DNA of 64,000 bases from Betaproteobacteria bacterium (GTDB lineage Bacteria > Pseudomonadota > Gammaproteobacteria > Burkholderiales > Burkholderiaceae_C): the NCBI GenBank assembly GCA_025358155.1, contig JANYKR010000039.1, positions 35,806 to 99,805 of the forward strand, in the 5' to 3' direction. The translations under genes were made by a program, and so were the position numbers. Below are positions 38,656 through 47,843 of this stretch, piece after piece; position 1 is the first letter of the stretch, and the number at the start of each line of letters is the position of its first letter. A model generated the notes under the pieces. The model was not told the DNA's origin and made no database searches. It was given only the letters and a program-made list of their open reading frames with translations.

Positions 38656-39749
38656 GCGCGGTACGCCTGCACCAAAGCGCCGATCTCGTCGAAGATCATC
38701 CAGTGCTCGACCACCCGTGCGCCGCACAGGCGCAGGTGGCTCATGCCCATCAGCGCGACAGGCTTGTGCTCGGGGCACGCCCCCAGCAGCGAGCCGGCGC
38801 GGCTGGTGCCTTCCAGCCGCCAGCGCACGGCCACGATCACGCCGTCGGTCTCGTCGGAGTGGCACACATGCTCGACATGCATGGTGGCGTCGGGCAGGGC
38901 GGCCATGATCATCAGCATCAGCGCCGCCTGGTTGCGCAAGCCGGCGGCCACGCGGCCACCGCCGGCGTGGCAGATGGAATCGGTGCTGAAATACAACGCC
39001 AGGCGGTCCAGCCGGCGCTGGTTCCAGAGCTGGTCGAACATCACCCGCGCCCAGGCTTCGACGCTGTCGTCGGCCAGCGCCAACGGCAGGCGCGGCGCCT
39101 GGCCCAGCAGGGCGGTGTGCGGTGAATTGACACGCTGATCGACCGGCGCGCGGGCGGCCACCTGGCGCGCCACTTCGTTTGCATCCAGCCCCAGTTGACG
39201 CACCATGGCGCCGTTGTCGCGCACCAGCCATTCGGTGTGCACGACATTGCCTCGGGTCACGCAGTCGGCCACAAAGTGGACAGCGATGCGCTTGCCGGTG
39301 GCCGGCCCCCAGCCCGAAGGCCCGCGGTTGGTCGAGCGACTGAAGCCCAGGTGCGAGCTGTAGTAGCCTGCGCTGTCGTCACCGCTCCAGGCCACGTTCA
39401 GGTGGTGCAGTTCGCCGTCTGGAAAGGCATTGAGCGTTGACACTGTCGAGGCGACCACTTCTTCAACCGAGCGCACCACGCCGTAAGACGAGTAAATGGT
39501 GCAGGCGTGGTCATAGGTCTCGTAGATGCGCCCCACCGCGCGGTCGACCCAGATCTCCTCGGTGATGCGGACGATGAAGTCGACGATGTCGGCATAGCCC
39601 TCGTCGAAGCCCGCCATGGGCTGCAAGCGGGCCGGCTTGACAGCGCGCAAGACCTGGGGGTCGACTTGCCGCACCCGAGTGACCTGCGGGCGCGGCGGCA
39701 AGTTGAACGGCAGCTCATCGAGCCTTGGGTTGGGGCGTGCTTCAGTCAT
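38652..39749 (-). CDS. Tandem NTF2/SnoaL-like protein, subfamily A
   Basis: DIVDFIVRITEEIWVDRAVG..YYSSHLGFS..GPATGKRIAVHFVADCV..TEWLVRDNGAMVRQ; second half ending EHWMIFDEIGALVQAY. Confidence 0.78.
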   Translation of the reverse strand: MTEARPNPRLDELPFNLPPRPQVTRVRQVDPQVLRAVKPARLQPMAGFDEGYADIVDFIVRITEEIWVDRAVGRIYETYDHACTIYSSYGVVRSVEEVVASTVSTLNAFPDGELHHLNVAWSGDDSAGYYSSHLGFSRSTNRGPSGWGPATGKRIAVHFVADCVTRGNVVHTEWLVRDNGAMVRQLGLDANEVARQVAARAPVDQRVNSPHTALLGQAPRLPLALADDSVEAWARVMFDQLWNQRRLDRLALYFSTDSICHAGGGRVAAGLRNQAALMLMIMAALPDATMHVEHVCHSDETDGVIVAVRWRLEGTSRAGSLLGACPEHKPVALMGMSHLRLCGARVVEHWMIFDEIGALVQAYRA

Positions 39750-39792
39750 GCGGCAAGGGCTGCGAAAAAATCATCAGGCGGGATGCATGGGG

Positions 39793-39808
39793 ATGCATAC
39801 GGGTGCAA
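39793..39808. promoter_or_regulatory. Putative LacI-family operator (imperfect)
   Basis: ATGCATACGGGTGCAA in the divergent intergenic region; shares TGCATACG half-site with 43900-43919. Confidence 0.5.
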
Positions 39809-39874
39809 AGTGTAGCCAATGCTGGCCCTGCATTGGGTCATTTTGATTAGGGTTAGCAGCAATGACTTGCAGCG

Positions 39875-39890
39875 GTGAATTCGTATGCAA
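39875..39890. promoter_or_regulatory. Putative LacI-family operator (imperfect)
   Basis: GTGAATTCGTATGCAA, central CG; right half is reverse complement of TTGCATAC. Confidence 0.5.
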
Positions 39891-39933
39891 TGCTGCTACC
39901 TGAAAGTCCCGCCAACGACCTCCTGGAGGATCC

Positions 39934-42666
39934 ATGACTGTCCGTTTGAGCCCCCCCAGCCGATTTCGGTTGCTGTTGTTGTCTTCTGCCGTGCTCAGCA
40001 CCTTTGCTGTTGCGCCCCCGGCCAACGCTCAAGACACCCCCAAAGCCGGTGACAAGCCCGACCCGGAGGTGATCGTCATTACCGCGCAGCGCCGCTTCGA
40101 GCCGCTGCAGGAGGTGCCGCTGTCGGTGTCTGCAATTTCGGGCAGCCAGCTCAAGAACGCCAACGTCACCACGGCCGACCGGCTTGAGCAGCTTGTGCCC
40201 GGCCTGCGCATGGGGCGTTCGGGGTCGGACCTGCGGCCCGCCATGCGCGGCACCTACACCGAAAACGTGTCGGCCAACGGTGACCCGCGGTTTGGCATTT
40301 ATGTGGACGATATCTACCAGTCGCGCACCAGCCAGGTTCCGCCCATCGTCGACCTCGCTCGCGTCGAGGTGCAAAAGGGCCCGCAAGGCACGCTGTACGG
40401 TCGCAACAGCTTTGGCGGCAACATCGTTTTCCACTCCGCCGCGCCAACCGACAAGTTCGAAGGCGGCATCGACCTGTTGGCGAGCAACTTCAGCCACACC
40501 CGCGCCGAAGGCTTCGTGAACATGCCGATCGCCGATGGCATTGCGCTGCGCGTGGCAGGCTTGGCGGAGAGCTCCAAGGGCTACGTCAAGAACATCGGCA
40601 CGGGCAACGACTACGGTGGCGAGACGCAAAAGTTCATCCGCGGCACGCTGCGCATCGACCCGGCCTCGGTGCCGGGGCTGAGGGTAGACGTGCGCGCGTC
40701 CTACCTCGATCTTGGCGGTCAGGGCCTGGGCGGTTTTGGCTACAAGATCCTGGGCACGCTGGTTGACCCCAGCTTGATCCGCACACCCGGCAGCCCGTTG
40801 ACCTACAACGGCGTCACCTACCAGTTGCCCAACGGCTTCAACGGCAACAGCTGGACGGGTACGGGCTACCCCATCGACACCCGGTTTCGGGATGGCATTC
40901 CGGATGTCAATGGCGCCGACATCGGCATCCCCACCAACAGCGACCCCTACAAGGTCAACTACGCGGGCAACATCTTCCGCAAGGGCTCGCAGCAGCAGTA
41001 CGGCGCAACCGTCAGCTACGACGTCGGGTCGGTGCGGCTGCGTTCCATCACCAGCTACACCGATTTCGATCTGATCCGCACGGGCGGCAGCCTGACGCCG
41101 GTGCTGCTGAATTACGCGTATGCCCAGACCCTGACCAAGACCATCACGCAAGAACTGCAGATCTTGTCGAATGACGACGAAAAGACGCCGCTGAACTGGA
41201 TTGTTGGCGGCTACTACTTCAATGACACGGCAAGCGACCGCAGTACCGTCATCACCGACCGCAGCTACGTCACCGCCACGGCGCCGGTGGGGCAGCAGTA
41301 CTACCCCTTCGGCTTCAGCTACCTGCCTTCAGGGACCGGCTTCAACCAGACATCCACGGGCGACACCTTCAGCGCAAATCAGCAAAAGACGCGCTCGCTT
41401 GCGGCCTATGGCCAACTGTCCTACACCTTGTTTGACAAGCTGACCTTGACAGGGGGGGTGCGCCACACCCGCGATGAGAAAGATGTTCTGGCATCACGCT
41501 TCAACAAGAGCTTGGCCGGGAGTTACTTCAATCTCAGCATCAATGATCCGGTTGACTACCGCTGCGGTGGCTTTGTGGCCGCCAATACGGCTACGGTTGC
41601 CGGGCCAACGGCCACGGTGGCGGACGCCTACAACTTTGTGTGCGCCAACAACAGCATCAGCTATTCCACCTACCGCCTTGCGGCGGACTACAAGCTCGAC
41701 CGTGATCACATGGTGTATGCGAGCTATTCAACAGGCATACACGCCGGCGGCTTCAACACCGGGGCGGTCAACGTCAATGGCGTGCCAACCTTGCTGCCTT
41801 TTGCGCCCGAGAAGGTCAGGGCCTTCGAGGTGGGATCAAAGAACACCTTCCTCAACCGGATGGTGACCTTGAATGCCGCTGCCTATGTCAACGACTACAC
41901 CGACTTGCACGCGCAGACCTCGATTCCCAACCCCAATGCCCCCCTGACCAGCGTGATCGCGCTGGTTCAGAACATCGGCAAGGACCGCGCGGTTGGTTTT
42001 GACCTGGACGCTGTGATTCGGCCCGCCAAAGACCTGCGCATGACGCTGGCCTACAACTGGTTGGACGCCAAGCAGCTCGACTACGCCGTCAACACCTTCA
42101 ACTACGGTGGCGGTGCCAGCCTCTGTGGTGTCACGCCGAGCTGCATCGCGGCCACGGGTGAAGCCAACACCGTGCAAGGCACCCCGTTCCCGAATGCGCG
42201 AACCGATCCGAACCGGTTCATCCCTGTGCTCGATGCCAACGGCGCGCAAATCGTCGTGGGCGGTGTGCCTCAGGTTCGCTACGTCATTGCCGGTACCGGG
42301 CGCGACGGCACCAAGTACACCTCGCGCAAGGCCTTCTCGCCCAAGCAGACGTTCCAGATCGGCTTTGCCTATGACTTCTCCTTGGGCAGTGCCGGCACGC
42401 TGACGCCAGAAGTCCAGACCTACTACAACTCTGGCTACATCCTGACCGATCTGACACCCGACTACGGCAACAACCCTGCCTACACCAAGACCGATCTGCG
42501 GCTGACCTACCGCAATGCGGATGGCAAGTTCAGCCTGCAGGCCTTTGTCAACAACCTCGAAGACAAGGCCATCATCACCCGTGCCGTCTACACCAACCAC
42601 CGTGCCCTGTTGGTGAACTACGCGCCGCCGCGCAGTTTCGGTCTGAATATGGGTTATCGCTTCTAA
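39934..42666 (+). CDS. TonB-dependent receptor
   Basis: Signal peptide; plug VIVITAQRRFEPLQEVPLSVSAIS..VDLARVEVQKGPQGTLYGRNSFGGNI; C-terminal GLNMGYRF. Confidence 0.96.
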   Translation: MTVRLSPPSRFRLLLLSSAVLSTFAVAPPANAQDTPKAGDKPDPEVIVITAQRRFEPLQEVPLSVSAISGSQLKNANVTTADRLEQLVPGLRMGRSGSDLRPAMRGTYTENVSANGDPRFGIYVDDIYQSRTSQVPPIVDLARVEVQKGPQGTLYGRNSFGGNIVFHSAAPTDKFEGGIDLLASNFSHTRAEGFVNMPIADGIALRVAGLAESSKGYVKNIGTGNDYGGETQKFIRGTLRIDPASVPGLRVDVRASYLDLGGQGLGGFGYKILGTLVDPSLIRTPGSPLTYNGVTYQLPNGFNGNSWTGTGYPIDTRFRDGIPDVNGADIGIPTNSDPYKVNYAGNIFRKGSQQQYGATVSYDVGSVRLRSITSYTDFDLIRTGGSLTPVLLNYAYAQTLTKTITQELQILSNDDEKTPLNWIVGGYYFNDTASDRSTVITDRSYVTATAPVGQQYYPFGFSYLPSGTGFNQTSTGDTFSANQQKTRSLAAYGQLSYTLFDKLTLTGGVRHTRDEKDVLASRFNKSLAGSYFNLSINDPVDYRCGGFVAANTATVAGPTATVADAYNFVCANNSISYSTYRLAADYKLDRDHMVYASYSTGIHAGGFNTGAVNVNGVPTLLPFAPEKVRAFEVGSKNTFLNRMVTLNAAAYVNDYTDLHAQTSIPNPNAPLTSVIALVQNIGKDRAVGFDLDAVIRPAKDLRMTLAYNWLDAKQLDYAVNTFNYGGGASLCGVTPSCIAATGEANTVQGTPFPNARTDPNRFIPVLDANGAQIVVGGVPQVRYVIAGTGRDGTKYTSRKAFSPKQTFQIGFAYDFSLGSAGTLTPEVQTYYNSGYILTDLTPDYGNNPAYTKTDLRLTYRNADGKFSLQAFVNNLEDKAIITRAVYTNHRALLVNYAPPRSFGLNMGYRF

Positions 42667-42674
42667 ACACCGCG

Positions 42675-43742
42675 CTAACCATCGCGCAGGCGGGCCAACA
42701 GGTCAACGTCCATCTGCAGCATCAAGTGCGGCAGGTCGATCAAGACCCAGTTCTCGGTCAGCAGCGTGCCGTCGTTGCGCCACCAGTCCATCACGCGCAT
42801 GTTGATGGGCTCGCCGGTGGCCTTGACGCCCAGGTAGTCGCCCAGGAAAGTGCCACGCACGCTGGGCCAGCCGGTCGAGCCCACGTAAGCCCCTTCGGCG
42901 ACGCGCGCGCGGTGGCCGCGCGGCAAGTGGTGGGGGCTGCCACGGTCAGGAAAGGCGTGCAGGAACGGCGCCTGGTGGTGGCGCTGGAAGCCGCCCACGC
43001 CACGCATGCTGCCGATGCCGCCGGGCCCGTACCACATCATGTTCGGATGCCAGTAGCGCGGCATGTCCATCGAGTCGAGGTTCTTGCCGTCAAAGCGCCA
43101 CAGCCCGGTGAACATCTCCAGCGTCAGCCGCATGCTTTCGAGCCCCAGCGCCGGGTCGGTGGGGCCTAGCAGCAAGCCGTCGTGCGGGGCCGGGCCGGGT
43201 ACCAGCCATTCGAGCCCGCTGCTGGGCGGCAGGATACGGCGCCCGGCCTGGCGCGCCAGATCGACGATGTCCAGCAACACCCGCGCCTCGGTGATCCGGC
43301 CCACGCCGTCGGGGCCTGGTTGCCAGCGGTAGAACTCACCAAAGCGCAAGGCTGCCGGCTCGCCGGTAGCCGGAATGCCCAGCCACGGCTGCTTGAAAGT
43401 GCCCAGGTAGTGGCCGGTGGTCGTGACCCACCACCCCTCACCGCGCAACTCGGGCGGTGCATGGCCCACCACGCCGGGCGGCGGGCTGATCCATTCGCCG
43501 CCGAAGAACAGGTCGGTGCGGCGCTCGAGGTCTGGAAACGCCGCCTGCAGCGGCGCGTAGAACTGCTCAGACACTGCCGCAGGCCCGACCAGCTCGTTGA
43601 AGGGATGCGACACAAACCAGGACGCATCGGGCGCCAGCTGGTCGCGTAGCGCTGCGGCCGCGTCGGGGCCGGGCAGCCGCTGCAACAGGCGCCAGACATC
43701 GCACTTCATTTGTGCCAGCGTGGAATCGGGTTTGCTTGTCAT
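42675..43742 (-). CDS. Tandem NTF2/SnoaL-like protein, subfamily B
   Basis: [79 protein letters not shown]. Confidence 0.78.
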   Translation of the reverse strand: MTSKPDSTLAQMKCDVWRLLQRLPGPDAAAALRDQLAPDASWFVSHPFNELVGPAAVSEQFYAPLQAAFPDLERRTDLFFGGEWISPPPGVVGHAPPELRGEGWWVTTTGHYLGTFKQPWLGIPATGEPAALRFGEFYRWQPGPDGVGRITEARVLLDIVDLARQAGRRILPPSSGLEWLVPGPAPHDGLLLGPTDPALGLESMRLTLEMFTGLWRFDGKNLDSMDMPRYWHPNMMWYGPGGIGSMRGVGGFQRHHQAPFLHAFPDRGSPHHLPRGHRARVAEGAYVGSTGWPSVRGTFLGDYLGVKATGEPINMRVMDWWRNDGTLLTENWVLIDLPHLMLQMDVDLLARLRDG

Positions 43743-43899
43743 CGCTTGGGGGTCGGTTGCAGGTTCGGGATTGAGGCATGCGGCATGCGGCTTGCGGCTG
43801 TCAGCTGCATGGATCGTGCATCCATTGCGTGCGTCCGCTTGTCGGCGCAAAGCCACACGGCAGCGAGCTCAGGGTTTCTAGCAAGTCGATTTTGCGCGG

Positions 43900-43919
43900 G
43901 ATTGCATACGCTTGCAATC
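43900..43919. promoter_or_regulatory. Putative LacI-family operator
   Basis: GATTGCATACGCTTGCAATC: 7-bp inverted arms GATTGCA/TGCAATC around a central ACGC core with CG axis. Confidence 0.65.
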
Positions 43920-43975
43920 TTGCCGGCCCAGCGCCGCGCACTCTCAACCCCACTCTGCGCTGTGGCGCCCGGAGA

Positions 43976-46624
43976 ATGACGATGACAAATGCCTCCCGCT
44001 TGATGCCCACGCCGCTGTCCCGCGCTGTGGCGTTGGCCTTTGGTGCCTGGGGCTTGATGGGGGCCGGTGCGGCGTTGGCGCAGGCCGCCCCGGCCGCTGC
44101 GGCGGCCGACAGCGGCCAGCTCGGCACCGTCACCGTCACCGCCACTCGCCGCATTGAAGACCAGCAAAAGGTCAGCACCTCGGTCACTGCCTTGTCGGCC
44201 GAGAAGCTGGCCGAGCGCAACATCTACGACATCTCGCAGCTCGAAGGCCTTTCACCAGGCTTCACTTTTGGCCGTTCGGGCTCCGATGCGCGCCCGGCGA
44301 TGCGCGGTGTGCGCACCGAGGCCGTGCAGCAAAACGCCGACACCACCATCGGTTTCTTCATCGACGGCATCTACAAGAGCCGGCCCAGCCAGGCCTTGGC
44401 CAGCTTTGTCGACCTGGAGCGCGTCGAGGTCCAGCGGGGCCCGCAAGGCACGCTGTTCGGGCGCAACACCTTTGGCGGCAACATCGTGTTGACGACCGCG
44501 CGGCCCGAGCTCGGCGAAACCAGCGCCGAAGGCAGTGTGCTGCTGGGCAGCTTCAAGCGATTGCGCGTGGAGGCGGTAGGCAATATCGCGGTGGCGCCCA
44601 CGGTGGCCTTGCGGCTGGCCGGTGCGGTGGACAAGTCCGACGGCTACGTGAAGAACGACTTCAACCCGGCGGCCGACCTGTTCGACCAGGACTTGCGCTA
44701 TTTCCGGGCGTCAATGCGCTTCAAGCCCGACAACCGCTTCGACGCCTTCATCAAGCTCGACAGTACCGAGCAGCGCGGCAACGGCGCCGGTGGCTTCAGC
44801 TATTTTCAGAGAGGCACCTATCTCAACAACACCTGCCGGCCGCTGCTGAACAGCACCTTTTACGCGCTCAACGGCCGGGGCGGCTTGGCCGACGGTGTGG
44901 CCGACTGCACCCGCACCCAAGCCAGCCCAGGGGGTGCCGTTGGCAGCACGGCCGATGTGGGCCGGCCGATCTACAGCCCAGGCAATGTGTGGCGGGTCGA
45001 GAACGACTACCAGTCGCAGCTGAAGCTGTCCGACATGAGCTTCACGGCCGATGTCTCCTACCGATTCGATACCGCCACGGTCAAGTCCATCACCGGTTTT
45101 TCTGATTTCTCCGTGCTGCGCACCGTTGACCAGGACTTCTCGCGCGAAGCCATTGCCATCAGCTACGAGCGCACCAAGAACAAGAGCTTCTCGCAAGAGC
45201 TGCAGGTGTTGTCAGAAGGCGCCGGACCCCTGGGGTACGTGGCCGGCGTCTACTTTTTCAAGGACAAGACCGACAACCTGGCCGTTTTCCAGTCGCTGCG
45301 CCGATCGGTGGGCAATGGCACCGCCGACACGGCGGTGTCAGAAACCGAATCCACCGCCGCTTACGGGCAGCTGAGTTTTGCGGTGAATGACGACCTCAAG
45401 CTCACCGCTGGCATGCGCTACACGGTAGACAAGAAAAAGTACAAGTTCGCCAACCGCAACTCGGTGGTGCCGGTCAGCGCCAACCTGGCCGACCCGGACC
45501 CGGTCTTCACGTCGCTGGACAACCTGGTGGCGGGCTCGGCGGCTTTTGGCAACGCCGGCGTCACCAATTGCGCCGCGACGGTGTTTCCCGCTGCTTCGGG
45601 TCCGGTCTTGGGCGCCAACTGCGGCGGGGTGGGCAACAACACGTTTTATGGCGCCACCTACACCCCCGTGGAGTTCAAGCGAACCACAGGCCGCCTGGCC
45701 GCCGAGTACAACCTGAGCAAGAGCCAGTTGCTCTACATGAGCTACAGCACCGGCTTCAGCTCGGGTGGTTTCAACGGCAGTCAGGCCGCCTTGAACACCG
45801 AGGCCACACGCACCTTCAATCCGCAAGAGGTCGCGGCTATCGAGATCGGCTCGAAGAACCGTTTCTTGAACAACACCTTGCAGGTCAACGTGGCGGCGTT
45901 TGCCAACCGCTACACCAACCAGCAAGAACAGCGCCAGGTGCCGGTAGGCCTGACCACGGCGTCGTTGCTGTTCAATGCCGCCAAGTCCAAGGCCAACGGC
46001 GTCGAGCTTGAAGGTGAATGGCGTGTCAACCGCCAGCTGACGCTGGGCGGCACCTTGTCGCTGCTGGACGCCAAGTACACCAGCTTCCCGGACGCGCCTG
46101 GCCCCATCGCCATCACCCAGCTCATCGACACCCCGGGCACGGCGGCCACGGTCGTGAATGGCGTGACCATCGCGCCGGCCGGGCAAACCCGCGTCTACGC
46201 GCCCGGCTACAACTGCGGCTTGATCAACGGCACGGGCGTCAACGGCGTGCCCCAGGCATTTGGCTGCAACCTGACCGGCAACAAGATCCCGTACGCGGCC
46301 AACACCTCGGGCTCGGTGTCTGCGGCCTATTCCATTGGCCTGGGCAGCATGGGTAGCATCACGCCGATGGTGGTGGTCAACTTCAACAGCGGCTACTACG
46401 GTCAGATTTACAACGTGGAGGCAGAAAAGCAAGGGGCCTTCACCAAGACCGACCTGAAGCTGAACTGGAAGATCAACGACGGCTTGAACATGCAGGCCTT
46501 CGTGGACAACGTCAGCAACACGGTGGTGATCAACCGCTTTGTCTGGGGCGGCGGCAGCACCATGCAAAACAGCGCCGCAGCGCCGCGCACCTTCGGCGTG
46601 AAGCTCGGCTATCGCTTCTTCTGA
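43976..46624 (+). CDS. TonB-dependent receptor (paralogue of the 39934 receptor)
   Basis: GTVTVTATRRIEDQQKVSTSVTALS..VDLERVEVQRGPQGTLFGRNTFGGNI; C-terminal GVKLGYRFF. Confidence 0.96.
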   Translation: MTMTNASRLMPTPLSRAVALAFGAWGLMGAGAALAQAAPAAAAADSGQLGTVTVTATRRIEDQQKVSTSVTALSAEKLAERNIYDISQLEGLSPGFTFGRSGSDARPAMRGVRTEAVQQNADTTIGFFIDGIYKSRPSQALASFVDLERVEVQRGPQGTLFGRNTFGGNIVLTTARPELGETSAEGSVLLGSFKRLRVEAVGNIAVAPTVALRLAGAVDKSDGYVKNDFNPAADLFDQDLRYFRASMRFKPDNRFDAFIKLDSTEQRGNGAGGFSYFQRGTYLNNTCRPLLNSTFYALNGRGGLADGVADCTRTQASPGGAVGSTADVGRPIYSPGNVWRVENDYQSQLKLSDMSFTADVSYRFDTATVKSITGFSDFSVLRTVDQDFSREAIAISYERTKNKSFSQELQVLSEGAGPLGYVAGVYFFKDKTDNLAVFQSLRRSVGNGTADTAVSETESTAAYGQLSFAVNDDLKLTAGMRYTVDKKKYKFANRNSVVPVSANLADPDPVFTSLDNLVAGSAAFGNAGVTNCAATVFPAASGPVLGANCGGVGNNTFYGATYTPVEFKRTTGRLAAEYNLSKSQLLYMSYSTGFSSGGFNGSQAALNTEATRTFNPQEVAAIEIGSKNRFLNNTLQVNVAAFANRYTNQQEQRQVPVGLTTASLLFNAAKSKANGVELEGEWRVNRQLTLGGTLSLLDAKYTSFPDAPGPIAITQLIDTPGTAATVVNGVTIAPAGQTRVYAPGYNCGLINGTGVNGVPQAFGCNLTGNKIPYAANTSGSVSAAYSIGLGSMGSITPMVVVNFNSGYYGQIYNVEAEKQGAFTKTDLKLNWKINDGLNMQAFVDNVSNTVVINRFVWGGGSTMQNSAAAPRTFGVKLGYRFF

Positions 46625-46632
46625 GACCCGTC

Positions 46633-47784
46633 ATGCCGTCTTCCCGCACAAGCCCCCACACCACCCGCCTGGCGACCACCCACGTCGGCAGCCTGCCGCG
46701 CAGCCAACCCGTGGTCGACCAGATCTTTGCCCTCGAAAAGGGTGAGCCGGTGGACGAAGCCCGCTTCGACGCCATCATGGCCAAAGCCATCGACGACTGC
46801 GTGGCGCGGCAGGTGGCTGCGGGGGTGGACATCGTCAGCGATGGCGAGATGAGCAAGATCAGCTACGCCACCTACATCAAGGATCGCTATACCGGCTTTG
46901 ACGGCGACAGCCCCCGGCGCACCCCGGCTGACCTGACCGACTTCCCCGGTTTCATGGACCGTCTGCGCAGCAGTGGCGGCACGCCCACCTACCGCAGGCC
47001 TTGCTGCGTGGGCCCGATTGCGGTCAAGACGCTGGCGCCGCTGCACAAGGACATCGCCCACTTGAAGGCCGCTGCGGCCCGGCATGGCGCGGCGCAGATG
47101 TTCATGAACGCGGCTTCACCAGGCGTGGTGGCGCTGTTCCAGCCCAACCAGCACTACGCCGACGACGATGCCTACCTCGAAGCGCTGGCGCGTGCGCTGC
47201 GGCATGAGTACCACGCCATCGTCGATGCGGGCCTGATCCTGCAGATCGACTCGCCTGATCTGGGCCTGGGTCGGCACATGATGTTCAAGGAGCTCGATGA
47301 CGCGGCCTACCTGACGCGCATTCAAAAGCACATCGAGGCGCTGAACTTTGCCCTGGTGGCCTTGCCGGCCGACCGCTTGCGCATGCACGTTTGCTGGGGC
47401 AACTACGAGGGCCCGCACCACAAGGATGTGCCACTGGCCACCCTCCTGCCCACGGTGCTGAAAGCCAAGCCGCAGGGCCTGTTGTTCGAGACCGCCAACC
47501 CGCGCCACGGGCATGAGTGGGCCACCATCCGCGACATGCAAGCGCTCATTCCGCAGGACAAGGTGTTGATCCCTGGCGTGCTCGACACCACCACCAACTT
47601 CATTGAACACCCTGAGTTGATTGCCCAGCGTCTGCAGCGCTTCGTTGACATCGTCGGCGCTGACCGGGTCATTGCCGGCAGCGACTGCGGCTTTGGCACC
47701 TTTGCCGGCTTTGGCGCGGTGGACGAGGACATCGTCTACGCCAAGCTGGCAGCCATGGCGCAAGGTGCGCAGCGCGTGACTTGA
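46633..47784 (+). CDS. Cobalamin-independent methionine synthase (MetE C-terminal)-like protein
   Basis: TTHVGSLPRS..QVAAGVDIVSDGEMSKISYATYIKDR..DSPDL..HVCWGNYEGPHHKDV..LIPGVLDTTTNFIEHPELIAQRL..DCGFGTF. Confidence 0.9.
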   Translation: MPSSRTSPHTTRLATTHVGSLPRSQPVVDQIFALEKGEPVDEARFDAIMAKAIDDCVARQVAAGVDIVSDGEMSKISYATYIKDRYTGFDGDSPRRTPADLTDFPGFMDRLRSSGGTPTYRRPCCVGPIAVKTLAPLHKDIAHLKAAAARHGAAQMFMNAASPGVVALFQPNQHYADDDAYLEALARALRHEYHAIVDAGLILQIDSPDLGLGRHMMFKELDDAAYLTRIQKHIEALNFALVALPADRLRMHVCWGNYEGPHHKDVPLATLLPTVLKAKPQGLLFETANPRHGHEWATIRDMQALIPQDKVLIPGVLDTTTNFIEHPELIAQRLQRFVDIVGADRVIAGSDCGFGTFAGFGAVDEDIVYAKLAAMAQGAQRVT

Positions 47785-47843
47785 TCCTGGCGAGCGGCGC
47801 CAACGCACCGGGCCATCACGCCCCGGCGCCGGCCCGCTGAACC

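Noticed and set aside
38656-39231. N-terminal extension of the GH1 ORF
   Set aside because: It overlaps the subfamily A NTF2-like gene in another frame; Tat-like signal starts at 38655.
39853-41151. 432-aa minus-strand ORF antisense to TonB receptor 1
   Set aside because: No recognisable motif; plus strand has a convincing receptor.
45338-46567. 409-aa minus-strand ORF antisense to TonB receptor 2
   Set aside because: Shadow ORF in GC-rich DNA; plus-strand receptor is well supported.
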